From Caldanaerobius fijiensis DSM 17918 (GTDB lineage Bacteria > Bacillota > Thermoanaerobacteria > Thermoanaerobacterales > Caldanaerobiaceae), in NCBI RefSeq assembly GCF_900129075.1, contig NZ_FQVH01000016.1:1-59231 (forward strand): 59,231 nucleotides of DNA. Reading direction: 5' to 3'. This document shows positions 29,003 to 37,609 of the stretch, piece after piece; the first letter of the stretch is position 1, and the number at the start of each line of letters is the position of its first letter. The notes under the pieces are model-generated. The model did not search any database and had not been told where the DNA came from. It was given only the letters and a program-made list of their open reading frames with translations. A program made the position numbers and the translations under genes.

Positions 29003-30008
29003 TTGTTAACACCTCTACTTTCAAGCCGGTTTCCTTTAAGTATTCAATGGAGTGCAAGATGTTATCAGGATTACCTGTAATACTTATGAGAAGTTTGCCT
29101 ATAGATATATCTCTGACATTGTCTACGCTACCTTTGATTATATTTACGTCCACATCAAATTTTTTTATCATCCTGGAGATGACAGGTTCACTGGTGATAG
29201 ATCCCCTAAAACTTATTTTTACAAATTTTTCATCGGGCTTACTACTGATTTTTATACTTTCAGGTAAACTCTCCGTTATATCTTCGATAAAAGTCCTGGT
29301 AGTATCTGCTGATGGATTGGTAAATAAATCCACTACGCTGGCCTGTTCAATTATTTTTCCATTTTCAATAACAGCCACTTCATCGCATATCTCTTTTATG
29401 ACGTCCATTTCATGTGTGATTATTACAATTGTGATGCCAAATTTTCTATTTATATCCTTTAGCAAATGGAGAATAGACTTGGTGGTCTTGGGATCCAGTG
29501 CTGAGGTAGCTTCATCACTCAGGAGAATTCGAGGATGGTTGGCCAATGCCCTTGCTATACCGACCCTTTGCTTTTGCCCGCCGCTTAGCTGTGAGGGATA
29601 GGCCTGGGACTTTTCTTCCAGATCTACTAGCCGCAGCAGCTCATATACCCTTTCTTTTATCTTTTTTTTCGGATAACCTGCTATCATAAGAGGAAAAGCT
29701 ACATTTTCAAAGACGGTGGCATTTGACAGCAGGTTAAAGTGCTGGAAGATCATGCCGATTTTTTTGCGGGCTTCTCTTAAGCTTTTTTTATCCAGAGAAG
29801 TAATATCTATATCATCGATGTATATGCGGCCGCTAGTGGGTTCTTCAAGCCTGTTTATACATCTTACTAAAGAAGATTTACCAGCACCGCTTAAACCAAT
29901 GATCCCAAATATACTGCCATCTTTGATGGTCAAATTGATATTGTCTAATGCTATTACTTTTTGACCTCCAGCATCGTATATCTTTGATAAATTTTGTATT
30001 TTTATCAT
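28983..30008 (-). CDS. metN: methionine ABC transporter ATPase MetN
   Basis: The ABC ATPase has Walker A GLSGAGKSS (about residues 38-46), Q-loop FQHFNLL, signature LSGGQKQR and Walker B RILLSDEATSALDP. The C-terminal 90 residues are the NIL domain that senses methionine and inhibits transport allosterically. Length 341. A GGAGGAG box precedes ATG. First gene after the SAM riboswitch. Confidence 0.96.
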   Translation of the reverse strand: MIKIQNLSKIYDAGGQKVIALDNINLTIKDGSIFGIIGLSGAGKSSLVRCINRLEEPTSGRIYIDDIDITSLDKKSLREARKKIGMIFQHFNLLSNATVFENVAFPLMIAGYPKKKIKERVYELLRLVDLEEKSQAYPSQLSGGQKQRVGIARALANHPRILLSDEATSALDPKTTKSILHLLKDINRKFGITIVIITHEMDVIKEICDEVAVIENGKIIEQASVVDLFTNPSADTTRTFIEDITESLPESIKISSKPDEKFVKISFRGSITSEPVISRMIKKFDVDVNIIKGSVDNVRDISIGKLLISITGNPDNILHSIEYLKETGLKVEVLTNELVDR

Positions 30009-30044
30009 TTTACTCCTCCGTCTTTTTTACATCTTTATTTACAA

Positions 30045-30069
30045 CAAAAAAACCTCTCTTGAAAGAGGT
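30045..30069 (-). terminator. SAM riboswitch terminator
   Basis: ACCTCT and AGAGGT arms (30064-30069 with 30052-30057) and seven T residues on the minus strand, just after the aptamer and before metN. SAM binding should favour this hairpin. Confidence 0.88.
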
Positions 30070-30073
30070 GTGT

Positions 30074-30177
30074 TCCTCTCTCATCTTTCAGGGATAACCC
30101 TGCTGGATTTAGCACCGTGCCTGATGCCGGTTGCCGGGTTTCATCGGGCCAGTCCCTCCACCGCTCTCGATAAGAGT
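30074..30177 (-). ncRNA. SAM-I (S-box) riboswitch
   Basis: On the minus strand the S-box core is complete: CTTATCGAGAGCGGTGGAGG, then GACTGGCCCGATGAAACCC, GGCAACC, and GGTGCTAAATCCAGCAG, closing with GATGAGAG for P1. It precedes metNIQ and turns the importer off when SAM is abundant. Confidence 0.96.
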
Positions 30178-30200
30178 TTGCATTATTGATTTATGCAACA

Positions 30201-30229
30201 AGTATATTAAAAAATGTTTAATATGTCAA
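30201..30229 (-). promoter_or_regulatory. metNIQ promoter
   Basis: TTGACA (30229-30224), exactly 17 bp, TATACT (30206-30201) on the minus strand, about 30 nt before the riboswitch. Confidence 0.88.
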
Positions 30230-30268
30230 CATAATTTTTATTATTTTTAATTGTTATCGAAAGGACAG

Positions 30269-30297
30269 TTGACACGAACATAAGTTCGATATATAAT
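30269..30297 (+). promoter_or_regulatory. consensus sigma-A promoter of the ComK-like gene
   Basis: TTGACA (30269-30274) and TATAAT (30292-30297) with a 17-bp spacer, a full consensus promoter. The spacer holds the LexA-type box at 30275-30288, so the promoter should be strong but repressible. Confidence 0.85.
30275..30288. promoter_or_regulatory. LexA (SOS) box candidate
   Basis: CGAACATAAGTTCG has perfect CGAAC / GTTCG arms around four bases, the pattern of the Gram-positive LexA/DinR box (GAAC-N4-GTTC). It lies exactly between -35 and -10, where bound LexA would block RNA polymerase. Other dyad-binding regulators cannot be excluded. Confidence 0.7.
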
Positions 30298-30316
30298 ATA
30301 TTTGAGGTGGTAAAAG

Positions 30317-30820
30317 GTGTTAAATATTCCTATAAAGGCCGATCAGATATGTGCAATAATACCTAAGTTGTTTAATAGCAGAGCTTCTGTCGTGTTGATA
30401 GATATTTCTGGAAATAAATATGATGTACCAAGAAAGGTTAAATATGTTCTAAAATATATGGCGTGGTATTTTGCTGTGGATCTGGATGCTTTAAGAGAAG
30501 AATGTAGCAGAATATTAGGGAAAAAGTTATATCTTCCAGTACCTTTTAGAAAAGATATAATAATGATGCCTTTGAAATTAAGGCAAAGTGGGACCGGTGG
30601 AGAAACGACCGGCTATATTAACTATTGCTGTGTGAATATGAAGGAGTTTAAGGAACAGGACCTTATTTTGTGTAATGGTATATCTATAAAATGCTATAAT
30701 TCTACCGATACAGTGTACAAGCATTTAAAGGCCGCCGAGACTATTTTATACGAGATGTTTGGTTATAACAATCTTATAAAAGAAAAGGACAGAAATTATA
30801 TCTGCCCTTTATACTTGTAA
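30317..30820 (+). CDS. ComK-like protein
   Basis: A 167-residue protein starting at GTG, 6 nt after GAGGTGG. From about residue 80 on it follows the ComK pattern: a hydrophobic-Pro strand (KDIIMMPLKLR), a Gly-hydrophobic strand (TTGYINYCCVNMKEFK), an NG turn (LILCNGISIKCYNS) and a final helix (TVYKHLKAAETIL). This aligns in order with FLFPTLSS...GWIS..HVKEF...FSNG in Bacillus ComK, the competence transcription activator. The N-terminal half is more divergent, so homology is probable rather than certain. It is a single-gene unit under a LexA-type promoter. Its 3' end overlaps the converging DUF2156 gene by 25 nt. Confidence 0.6.
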   Translation: MLNIPIKADQICAIIPKLFNSRASVVLIDISGNKYDVPRKVKYVLKYMAWYFAVDLDALREECSRILGKKLYLPVPFRKDIIMMPLKLRQSGTGGETTGYINYCCVNMKEFKEQDLILCNGISIKCYNSTDTVYKHLKAAETILYEMFGYNNLIKEKDRNYICPLYL

Positions 30821-31668
30821 ACCATTTTTACTGGATGGTAGGATTGTTTGGCTCTTCTTAAACCGGGTATACCCATATCTTGCTCTCGGTTAATATAAGG
30901 TATGTGCGACCATACCTTTTCTGCAAAGCATTGATTTATAAATGCATAGAGGTCTGGTATATCCGGATTTGCCTTTTCAATATGTATCACAGCAGTTTCG
31001 GGATTTAGTAGTTCGCCGAAGGTATATGCTTCCACCTTTCCTCCAATCCGTATAACAATACCCTTTACGTCAAAATATCGATAGCTTTCAAAAAAGGTCT
31101 TAATAGATTGGAATTCATCTAGAAGACCAGGATTTTCTTGAATATCTTTATCCTGAAGCCATTTTTCCGTAAAATACAGACATTCCATGATATTGGTTTC
31201 GTTTAGAGTTTCGATACTATAGTTATATAGTTTTTTAAAACGGTTTACGTGGTTCTTTTTGGCATGATATTTACGGCCGGAGAGGTTTATGAGGTCACTG
31301 GTATTGTACACGTAGTCGCTATTATCTTCATCAAGCTCCATTTCTATACAGAATATTTCGCTTATTTTTTTAGCCAGCTTTTCTGGGAATCTCTCCAACA
31401 ATGTATTTGAACCCTCGTCTTTATATCTTTTATATAACACCTCAAAAGCCCTTATTATATTTAATTCATCACCTATCGGCGGCAGAATAGCAGTAATGTT
31501 GTCCCTTTGAGAGATAAGACAAAGGCAATCGTTGATGATTTCATAATAAAGGTTATAATAATGATTCCACATGTAAAGGTTTGTGAAAGTGTATTCGGAA
31601 TTTTGTGGAGGATACTTTCTAAAAAATTCGTTAAAGATGTTTTTGTCTTCTATGCTAAATTGTTTCAC
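30796..31668 (-). CDS. DUF2156 (GNAT-fold aminoacyltransferase-like) protein
   Basis: The 290-residue soluble protein matches the DUF2156 pattern, related to the C-terminal domain of lysyl-phosphatidylglycerol synthase MprF. The region FTNLYMWNHYY near the N terminus, HAKKNHVNRFKK in the middle and VEAYTFGELLNPETAVIHIEKANP later are typical. There are no membrane helices. The substrate is unknown. GTG at 31668 is 6 nt after GAGGTG; the GTG at 31677 overlaps that ribosome site, so I use the shorter start. Confidence 0.8.
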   Translation of the reverse strand: MKQFSIEDKNIFNEFFRKYPPQNSEYTFTNLYMWNHYYNLYYEIINDCLCLISQRDNITAILPPIGDELNIIRAFEVLYKRYKDEGSNTLLERFPEKLAKKISEIFCIEMELDEDNSDYVYNTSDLINLSGRKYHAKKNHVNRFKKLYNYSIETLNETNIMECLYFTEKWLQDKDIQENPGLLDEFQSIKTFFESYRYFDVKGIVIRIGGKVEAYTFGELLNPETAVIHIEKANPDIPDLYAFINQCFAEKVWSHIPYINREQDMGIPGLRRAKQSYHPVKMVYKYKGQI

Positions 31669-31718
31669 TAATCTCACCTCATATAATAAATAGTAAAAAT
31701 ATGTGTTTACTAATAATT

Positions 31719-31766
31719 ATTATACCATATAGAGCTATTGCAACAAAATCATTTATATTGTAGAAT
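31719..31766. promoter_or_regulatory. overlapping divergent promoters
   Basis: Leftward: TTGTTG (31746-31741), 16 bp, TATAAT (31724-31719) for the DUF2156 gene. Rightward: TTGCAA (31738-31743), 17 bp, TAGAAT (31761-31766) for the methyltransferase gene. The two -35 boxes overlap, so the promoters should compete. Confidence 0.5.
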
Positions 31767-31799
31767 AAATTTATATTTATAAGATTTCGAGGTGATATG

Positions 31800-32531
31800 A
31801 TGTATGAACAATTTGCCAGGTTTTATGATAAATTAGGTTGGGGAGAATATGCTAAATCTTTATGGCCGTTGATTGTGGAGTATATGAATAGCATAAATTT
31901 TAAACCTGAGAATATGTTAGACGTGGCCTGTGGTACAGGTGTGCTGGCGATTATGGCATCAAGGGATGGTATAAAAGCTGAAGGTCTGGATATATCTAGT
32001 GAGATGCTGGAACAGGCTAAGAAAAATGCTATAGAAGCCGGTGTTAATGTGGTATATCACCAGTGTGATATGTGTGATTTTGACCTAAATAAGAAATATG
32101 ATCTCATTACATGTACTTTTGATGCGATTAACCATCTGCGAACCTTTGAACAATGGGTTTCTATGTTTAAATGTGTTAAAAAACATTTAAACAGCAGCGG
32201 GCTTTTTATATTTGATATGAATACCTTGAAGGATTTAAGAGAAAATTGGAACAACATAAAGGTTAAAAAACACCCCAGAGGAGATTACCTCATCTCCAAA
32301 AGTATATCTTTTGGAGATATGGCCTGTGTAACTTTTACAGCGTTTATAAAAAAAGAAAACGGACTTTTCGAAGGATATGAGGAAAGCATAATGGAGGTTA
32401 GTTTTCCACTGGAAAAAGTAGTAGCTTCGCTGAAAGACATTGGCTTTACTAATGTAACCATTACAAACAGGCATTTTAAACTGGTAGAAACAGAAAGCCT
32501 TGATAGAGCATTTATATCCTGCAGGGCATGA
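31800..32531 (+). CDS. class I SAM-dependent methyltransferase
   Basis: The SAM-binding motif MLDVACGTGVLAI is at about residues 42-54, followed by the acidic LDISSEMLEQA and the post-I region DLITCTFDAINHL. The N terminus YEQFARFYDKL is typical of small free-standing methyltransferases. The substrate is not predictable. ATG 31800 is 6 nt after GAGGTG; ATG 31797 is also possible. It is transcribed away from DUF2156. Confidence 0.85.
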   Translation: MYEQFARFYDKLGWGEYAKSLWPLIVEYMNSINFKPENMLDVACGTGVLAIMASRDGIKAEGLDISSEMLEQAKKNAIEAGVNVVYHQCDMCDFDLNKKYDLITCTFDAINHLRTFEQWVSMFKCVKKHLNSSGLFIFDMNTLKDLRENWNNIKVKKHPRGDYLISKSISFGDMACVTFTAFIKKENGLFEGYEESIMEVSFPLEKVVASLKDIGFTNVTITNRHFKLVETESLDRAFISCRA

Positions 32532-32542
32532 CAATAAATTTG

Positions 32543-32571
32543 TTGCAAAGACTGCGATTATAAAATATAAT
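32543..32571 (+). promoter_or_regulatory. promoter of the amj-folE-dipeptidase group
   Basis: TTGCAA (32543-32548), 17 bp, TATAAT (32566-32571), 41 nt before the amj start. Confidence 0.65.
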
Positions 32572-32611
32572 TGAAGAGGTTTATAACATTAGGAATTGGA
32601 TGGGTGATTAA

Positions 32612-33427
32612 ATGCTTGATGTAGATTTGGGCAGGTTGCTTTTAGTATGCATTGCTACCTTTATAATTCAATTTATTGATACGCTATCTTATTCAATAAG
32701 GCCATCAGGCGTGAGGACGGGTAAAATAGCAATTGCCTTGTCGCTTTTTAATATCCTGGCATTGATATCAAGGCTTTCTAATATGATACAGACCCCTTTC
32801 CTTGGTAGTATTGTTGACATCGCAATAAAAGAGCATAAGGTTGCATCTCTGGCTATAGTGTTTAGACTTGTAATATTGTCAGCTACAGTGGCTACCATAT
32901 TAGGGATTCTATTTATACCATCTTTTGTCAGAATATTTTCTAAGGCTATAAATAGATTGGATGTGGCGGGTTCTGTTCCGCGCCTTATACTTGATTCTAT
33001 GTCAATAAGGCGCATAAAGGATCTATCTCAGAACATTGTGAGGCCTAGAATAGATATGATACAAAATACTAGGAACGCCAATATACCAAAAGGTTTTTTG
33101 ATTTTCAATGTACTTATAACCGCCATTTATACCGTAGGAATGTTATCAGCCATTTATGCAGGAGCGCTGTTGCCTCAATTTAGATTGACAGCGAGTTCGC
33201 TGTCGGGTATTATTAATGGTATAGCGACGATACTCCTGGCAGTGGTAGTAGATCCCATAGCTGCTATGGTTACCGATCAGGCCCTTCATGGTAAAAGGAC
33301 GCTCAAAGATGTAAACGCGATGGTGATTTACCTTGTAGGTGGAAAGCTCCTTGGTACTATTTTAGGCCAGATTATATTTGTGCCCGCTGCTGAATTTATT
33401 GTCTTCATAGCAAAATTGATCGTCTAG
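32612..33427 (+). CDS. amj: alternate lipid II flippase Amj
   Basis: Amj moves lipid II across the membrane during cell-wall synthesis, as an alternative to MurJ. The 271-residue protein has about six hydrophobic segments and the DUF2837/Amj pattern: FIDTLSYSIRPSGVRTGKIAIALSLFN near the N terminus, a middle RNANIPKGF turn, and VVDPIAAMVTDQALHGKR before the last helices. In Bacillus amj responds to envelope stress; regulation here is not visible. It precedes folE by 11 nt. Confidence 0.85.
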   Translation: MLDVDLGRLLLVCIATFIIQFIDTLSYSIRPSGVRTGKIAIALSLFNILALISRLSNMIQTPFLGSIVDIAIKEHKVASLAIVFRLVILSATVATILGILFIPSFVRIFSKAINRLDVAGSVPRLILDSMSIRRIKDLSQNIVRPRIDMIQNTRNANIPKGFLIFNVLITAIYTVGMLSAIYAGALLPQFRLTASSLSGIINGIATILLAVVVDPIAAMVTDQALHGKRTLKDVNAMVIYLVGGKLLGTILGQIIFVPAAEFIVFIAKLIV

Positions 33428-33438
33428 AGGTGTTTTGA

Positions 33439-33990
33439 TTGAATGAAGAGAGGATAAAAAATGCGATAAGGGTTATACTGGAGGAAATAGGCGAAGATCC
33501 TGACAGAGAAGGCCTGAGGGATACACCTGACAGGGTATACAGGATGTATAAAGAAATCTTTTCGGGCATTGGTTCTGATCCTCAGGATGTTTTGACAGCC
33601 GTATTTCATGAACAACATAAAGAGCTGGTGATTGTTAAAGATATAAGGTTTTATTCTGTATGTGAACATCATATGGTGCCTTTTTTTGGGAAGGCCCATG
33701 TAGGTTACTTGCCTGATGGAAAAATTATAGGTTTGAGCAAAATAGCTCGTTTAGTGGATATAGTGAGCAAGAGGCTTCAGCTACAGGAAAGAATGACTCA
33801 GATGATAGCTGATGCCATGAATCAACGGTTAGAACCTAAAGGTGTTATAGTAATGCTGGAGGCAGAGCATCTCTGTATGAGCATGAGAGGTATTAAAAGG
33901 CCCGGATCAACAACGGTTACTATAGCGACAAGAGGAATATTTGATACCGATGAGAATATGAGAAAAAGATTTTTTGAGCTGATAAAATAA
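33439..33990 (+). CDS. folE: GTP cyclohydrolase I
   Basis: FolE converts GTP to dihydroneopterin triphosphate, the first step of folate synthesis. The zinc ligands are in SVCEHHMVPFFGKAHVGY and in EAEHLCMSMRGI; KPGSTT-like RPGSTTVT completes the active site. Length is 183. The start is TTG at 33439, about 7 nt after AGAGGTG; the nearby ATG is out of frame and stops quickly. It is co-directional with amj and the dipeptidase. Confidence 0.95.
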   Translation: MNEERIKNAIRVILEEIGEDPDREGLRDTPDRVYRMYKEIFSGIGSDPQDVLTAVFHEQHKELVIVKDIRFYSVCEHHMVPFFGKAHVGYLPDGKIIGLSKIARLVDIVSKRLQLQERMTQMIADAMNQRLEPKGVIVMLEAEHLCMSMRGIKRPGSTTVTIATRGIFDTDENMRKRFFELIK

Positions 33991-34005
33991 AGGGGGTTGT
34001 CTTAG

Positions 34006-34902
34006 GTGATTGATTTTCATTGCGACACGCTTACAAAGGTTTTAAATGAACGAAAAAGGATATCAAGCCACGACCTGGCCAACTGGGGGATAAGAGGCCA
34101 GGTTTTTGCTGTGTTTATGGATCCCGTTTATAGAAAAAACTTTTCCGTGAAAGCTATGGAGATGATAGAGGCGTTTTATAGTGAGATTGAGGCCGATGAA
34201 AATCTGCTTTTAGCTAAATCCTGTGAGGATTTTGTAAAAGCGATGGAGGATGATAAGGTGGCCTGTATGCTTTCTATAGAAGGAGGCGAAGCGCTGGAAG
34301 GAAGTTTATCACTCTTAAGGATCTACTATAGGCTGGGGGTTAGAGCTCTCACTCTTACATGGAATGGTAGAAATGAGATTGCTGATGGAATAGGAGAGGA
34401 AGCTGGAGGTGGTCTTACCCGTTTCGGCAAAAGCGTTGTGAAGGAGATGAATCGCCTTGGCATGCTTGTAGATGTATCTCACTTGAGCGTAAAAGGTTTT
34501 TGGGATGTTTTAGAAATATCTTCGACTCCTGTTATTGCATCTCACTCTAATTGCAAGGCGCTTTGTTCCCATAAGCGTAATCTAAGCGATGATCAAATGA
34601 AGGTATTGGCTCAATGTGGAGGAGTTATGGGTATAACCTATGCTGATTTGTTTCTAAATGAAGGAAAGGCTCAATTTGAAGATGTCATTAAGCATATAGA
34701 TTATGCTGTCAATTGTATAGGGATAGACCATGTGGCATTGGGGTCTGATTATGACGGGTGTAGTTTTCCCGAGGATATGGACATAGAAGATATAAAGAAA
34801 ATACCCACATTGCTAAAGGAACGGTTTGGTTATTCTGATGAAGATGTAGATAAGATTATGTATAAGAACTGGCTTAGGATTATAAAAGACGTTGTAGGGT
34901 GA
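34006..34902 (+). CDS. membrane-dipeptidase family (M19) dipeptidase
   Basis: A 298-residue zinc dipeptidase of the renal-dipeptidase type. The metal ligands start with IDFHCDT at residues 2-8 and continue with the Glu in SIEGGEALEG, LVDVSHLS, VIASHSNCKAL and ALGSDYDG. There is no signal peptide, so it is cytoplasmic, probably trimming peptides or D,L-dipeptides. The start is GTG after AGGGGG. It is the last gene before a terminator. Confidence 0.9.
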   Translation: MIDFHCDTLTKVLNERKRISSHDLANWGIRGQVFAVFMDPVYRKNFSVKAMEMIEAFYSEIEADENLLLAKSCEDFVKAMEDDKVACMLSIEGGEALEGSLSLLRIYYRLGVRALTLTWNGRNEIADGIGEEAGGGLTRFGKSVVKEMNRLGMLVDVSHLSVKGFWDVLEISSTPVIASHSNCKALCSHKRNLSDDQMKVLAQCGGVMGITYADLFLNEGKAQFEDVIKHIDYAVNCIGIDHVALGSDYDGCSFPEDMDIEDIKKIPTLLKERFGYSDEDVDKIMYKNWLRIIKDVVG

Positions 34903-34918
34903 AAATAATAAAAAATTG

Positions 34919-34944
34919 AGGCTCTGTATTGTACAGAGCCTTTT
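34919..34944 (+). terminator. terminator after the dipeptidase gene
   Basis: AGGCTCTGTA pairs perfectly with TACAGAGCCT (10 bp) around a 3-nt loop, then TTTT. Confidence 0.85.
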
Positions 34945-35202
34945 AGAATAGATTAGATCTATATTAAAGGGGGAGTCAATGTATTGACCGATTTATAATA
35001 TACAACATTTTATACATATTATCAACACTTTTCTACAATTGTTTACAAAAAGTTAACAATACCGTTTTCATAAACACACCGCAAAGAAATCTCAATTGCG
35101 TTGACTTTTCTGTAATGGTATAATACGTGTATAATATCGGTGCCATTTTTGTCGAGATTGGAGGTCTTATTTTAAGTCCATATTTATGAAAGGGGATATG
35201 AT
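34945..35202 (+). promoter_or_regulatory. glyA leader region with promoter
   Basis: An AT-rich 258-bp gap. A promoter with TTGCGT (35096-35101), 17 bp and an extended TGG-TATAAT (35119-35124) is the best candidate for glyA. I looked for folate or glycine riboswitch motifs and saw none. The stretch 34945-35090 holds several TTGACC/TATAAT-like elements but no gene. Confidence 0.55.
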
Positions 35203-36450
35203 ATGGAAATAAGTGTTATAAGGAAGGTAGACCCTGAAATAGCTGATGCTATCCTGCAGGAGCTTGGCAGACAGAGAAATAAAATAGAGTTGATTGCATC
35301 GGAGAACTTTGTGAGCCTTGCTGTAATGGAGGCAATGGGTACTCCTCTTACTAATAAGTACGCTGAAGGTTATCCTGGGAAGAGGTATTATGGTGGATGT
35401 GAGTACGTGGATATCGTGGAAAACCTGGCCATAGAAAGGCTGAAAAAACTGTATGGTGCTGAACACGCCAATGTGCAACCCCACTCAGGTGCTCAGGCTA
35501 ATGAAGCGGTGTACCTTGCCGTACTAGAACCTGGTGATATTGTTATGGGTATGAATCTGGCTCACGGAGGACATTTGACTCACGGAAGTCCTGTGAATAT
35601 ATCAGGACGATATTATCGCTTTGTATCGTATGGTGTAGATGATAGCGGATATATAGATTATGATATGGTAAGAGAATTGGCACTGCAGCATAGGCCTAAG
35701 TTAATTGTAGCTGGGGCCAGCGCATATCCCAGAATCATTGACTTCAAGAAGTTTCGTGAAATCGCTGATGAATGTGGTGCGTATTTAATGGTGGACATGG
35801 CTCATATAGCAGGCTTAGTAGCGGCCGGACTGCATCCTAATCCAGTGGAATATGCACATTTTGTTACCACAACTACACATAAGACCCTTAGAGGACCTAG
35901 AGGCGGAGCAATCCTATGTAAGGGTGAGTTTGCAAAAGCTATAGATAAGGCCGTGTTCCCGGGGTTGCAGGGTGGCCCGCTGATGCATGTGATTGCTGCG
36001 AAAGCTGTGTGCTTTAAGGAGGCTCTTTCTGATGAGTTTAAAGAATATCAGCGGCAGATTGTAAAAAATGCCAAAGCTCTTTCTCAGGCACTTTTAGAAA
36101 GAGGCTTTGATTTGGTATCAGGGGGAACTGATAATCATCTGATGCTGGTAGATTTGAGAAATAGGAACCTGACCGGCAAGGAGGCTGAGAAAAGGCTTGA
36201 TGACATAGGTATAACTGTAAACAAAAATGCCATACCCTTCGATCCTCAGAAGCCGAATATTACCAGTGGATTGAGATTGGGTACGCCTGCTGTTACTACA
36301 AGGGGTATGAAGGAAGCAGAGATGGAAACTATAGCAGAAATCATCGATATGGTGCTTAGACCGGACTTTGCCGATTCAGAAAAGGCCAGATTAATGGTCA
36401 AATCGCTCTGCGATTCTTATCCATTATACGCAGATATGACATTGTTGTAA
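35203..36450 (+). CDS. glyA: serine hydroxymethyltransferase
   Basis: GlyA interconverts serine and glycine, loading one-carbon units on THF, which feed PurN and PurH. The PLP lysine lies in [13 protein letters not shown] (Lys near residue 227). [19 protein letters not shown] and [12 protein letters not shown] are the expected conserved segments. Length is 415. The ATG has an AAAGGGG box 6-7 nt upstream. Confidence 0.97.
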   Translation: MEISVIRKVDPEIADAILQELGRQRNKIELIASENFVSLAVMEAMGTPLTNKYAEGYPGKRYYGGCEYVDIVENLAIERLKKLYGAEHANVQPHSGAQANEAVYLAVLEPGDIVMGMNLAHGGHLTHGSPVNISGRYYRFVSYGVDDSGYIDYDMVRELALQHRPKLIVAGASAYPRIIDFKKFREIADECGAYLMVDMAHIAGLVAAGLHPNPVEYAHFVTTTTHKTLRGPRGGAILCKGEFAKAIDKAVFPGLQGGPLMHVIAAKAVCFKEALSDEFKEYQRQIVKNAKALSQALLERGFDLVSGGTDNHLMLVDLRNRNLTGKEAEKRLDDIGITVNKNAIPFDPQKPNITSGLRLGTPAVTTRGMKEAEMETIAEIIDMVLRPDFADSEKARLMVKSLCDSYPLYADMTLL

Positions 36451-36453
36451 ATT

Positions 36454-36469
36454 TGTTCCATGTGAAACG
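36454..36469. other. parS-like ParB-binding site
   Basis: TGTTCCATGTGAAACG matches the 16-bp parS consensus (TGTTNCACGTGAAACA) at all but two positions (T for the central C, G for the last A). It sits in the gap just after glyA. Degenerate parS sites do occur, but function is inferred from sequence only. Confidence 0.45.
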
Positions 36470-36487
36470 GCGGTATTTATTATTCAG

Positions 36488-36521
36488 TATAATGGTTACA
36501 CTATATGGTGTGACCATTATA
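36488..36521. promoter_or_regulatory. 34-bp near-perfect dyad upstream of the deacetylase
   Basis: The arms from TATAATGGT to ACCATTATA match at 30 of 34 positions; the mismatches are all T-G pairs, so as RNA it folds into one continuous stem. No T run follows. The left arm begins with TATAAT, so it may be an operator over a promoter or a leader hairpin. It ends about 4 nt before the GGGGAGGTG ribosome site. Confidence 0.65.
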
Positions 36522-36539
36522 CTGGGGAGGTGACGTGTA

Positions 36540-37550
36540 CTGAAAAAATTTTTATTACTGACTGTTGTTGGAGTTGCTTTGATTTCGGCGGCATGTAGCT
36601 GGAATCCGAAACCTAAAGTTTCAAAGGTCTATCCTCAAAAAGTGCAGCAGAAAGGAGAAAAGCAAGACCACAAAGACATCAACAAGGTTCAGAGAGATAC
36701 TAAGCCGATGCAATCTGCTAAGATAGCGTCAGGTGATGTTAATGTTGGGAATGGTGTGACAAAGACTAATGATATAGGTAGAAGTGGTACAGAGAACAAT
36801 GACAGAAAGAGCAATATAGTCGACAACAGCGAAACGAAAAGCAATGAAGTTTCAAATCAGCCGGGTTACGATAATCAAATAATAGGATGGGGTTTAAAGC
36901 AAAATGTTCAGAAACCTCCAGAAGTGCCCGATAGCTGGATTGCCATGTTAAAAAAGTACAATGGCTATTATATAGGTGATACCAGCAAAAAGGAGGTTTA
37001 TCTTACGTTTGATGAAGGTTATGAAGCGGGAAATACGTCTAAAATTTTAGATATTTTAAAGGCAAATGATGTGAAAGCGGCATTTTTTGTAACGGGACAT
37101 TTTGTTAAGACTCAACCGGACCTGGTGGTGCGCATGATAAGAGAGGGTCATGTGGTAGGTAACCATACGGTAAATCATCCCAGTATGCCGACTATCAGCA
37201 ACGAGAAAATAAAGGAAGAATTAGATGGTGTTCAAGAAGCTGTATATAAGCTGGCCAATTATAAGATGAAGTATGTAAGGCCGCCTAAGGGTGAATTTAA
37301 TGAGCGTACCCTTTCATATACCAAAGCATTGGGTTATAAGACTGTATTCTGGAGTTTAGCATTGGCTGATTGGCAGCCATTACCTGGAGGTCCAGAGGAA
37401 AGTTACAATACGGTTATGAAATACCTTCATCCGGGTGCAGTGATATTGCTCCACGCTGTTTCAAAGGATGATACGGAAGCCCTTGACAGGATCTTGAAAG
37501 ATATAAAAAAGCAAGGTTATGTATTTAAGAGCATAGAACAATTAAAATAA
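36540..37550 (+). CDS. PdaA-like polysaccharide deacetylase lipoprotein
   Basis: The NodB deacetylase domain (about residues 140-330) has the metal Asp in LTFDEGYE and His residues in GNHTVNHPSM, then RPPKGEFN. Its form resembles PdaA, which acts with CwlD to make muramic-delta-lactam in spore cortex. The first 22 codons encode a lipoprotein signal (KKFLLLTVVGVALISAAC). The only start that preserves it is CTG at 36540, 8 nt after GGAGGTG; a TTG at 36579 would leave no signal. CTG initiation is therefore proposed, or a base is miscalled. A low-complexity Asn/Lys/Ser linker of about 90 residues joins lipid anchor and enzyme. Confidence 0.8.
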   Translation: MKKFLLLTVVGVALISAACSWNPKPKVSKVYPQKVQQKGEKQDHKDINKVQRDTKPMQSAKIASGDVNVGNGVTKTNDIGRSGTENNDRKSNIVDNSETKSNEVSNQPGYDNQIIGWGLKQNVQKPPEVPDSWIAMLKKYNGYYIGDTSKKEVYLTFDEGYEAGNTSKILDILKANDVKAAFFVTGHFVKTQPDLVVRMIREGHVVGNHTVNHPSMPTISNEKIKEELDGVQEAVYKLANYKMKYVRPPKGEFNERTLSYTKALGYKTVFWSLALADWQPLPGGPEESYNTVMKYLHPGAVILLHAVSKDDTEALDRILKDIKKQGYVFKSIEQLK

Positions 37551-37585
37551 AAGGAATCTCTTTTTCTACGAGATTCCTTTTATTT
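37549..37585. terminator. bidirectional terminator
   Basis: AAAAGGAATCTC and GAGATTCCTTTT form a 12-bp stem with T-rich flanks on both sides. It can end the deacetylase gene and the converging tRNA transcript. Confidence 0.85.
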
Positions 37586-37609
37586 TAAGTATGTCCTCAT
37601 ATACTCAGA

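Noticed and set aside
28512-29964. Plus-strand frames across metI/metN
   Set aside because: They are antisense to strongly supported transporter genes and have no independent features.
34945-35202. Folate (THF) or glycine riboswitch before glyA
   Set aside because: The conserved motifs of either class could not be found; only promoter elements are visible.
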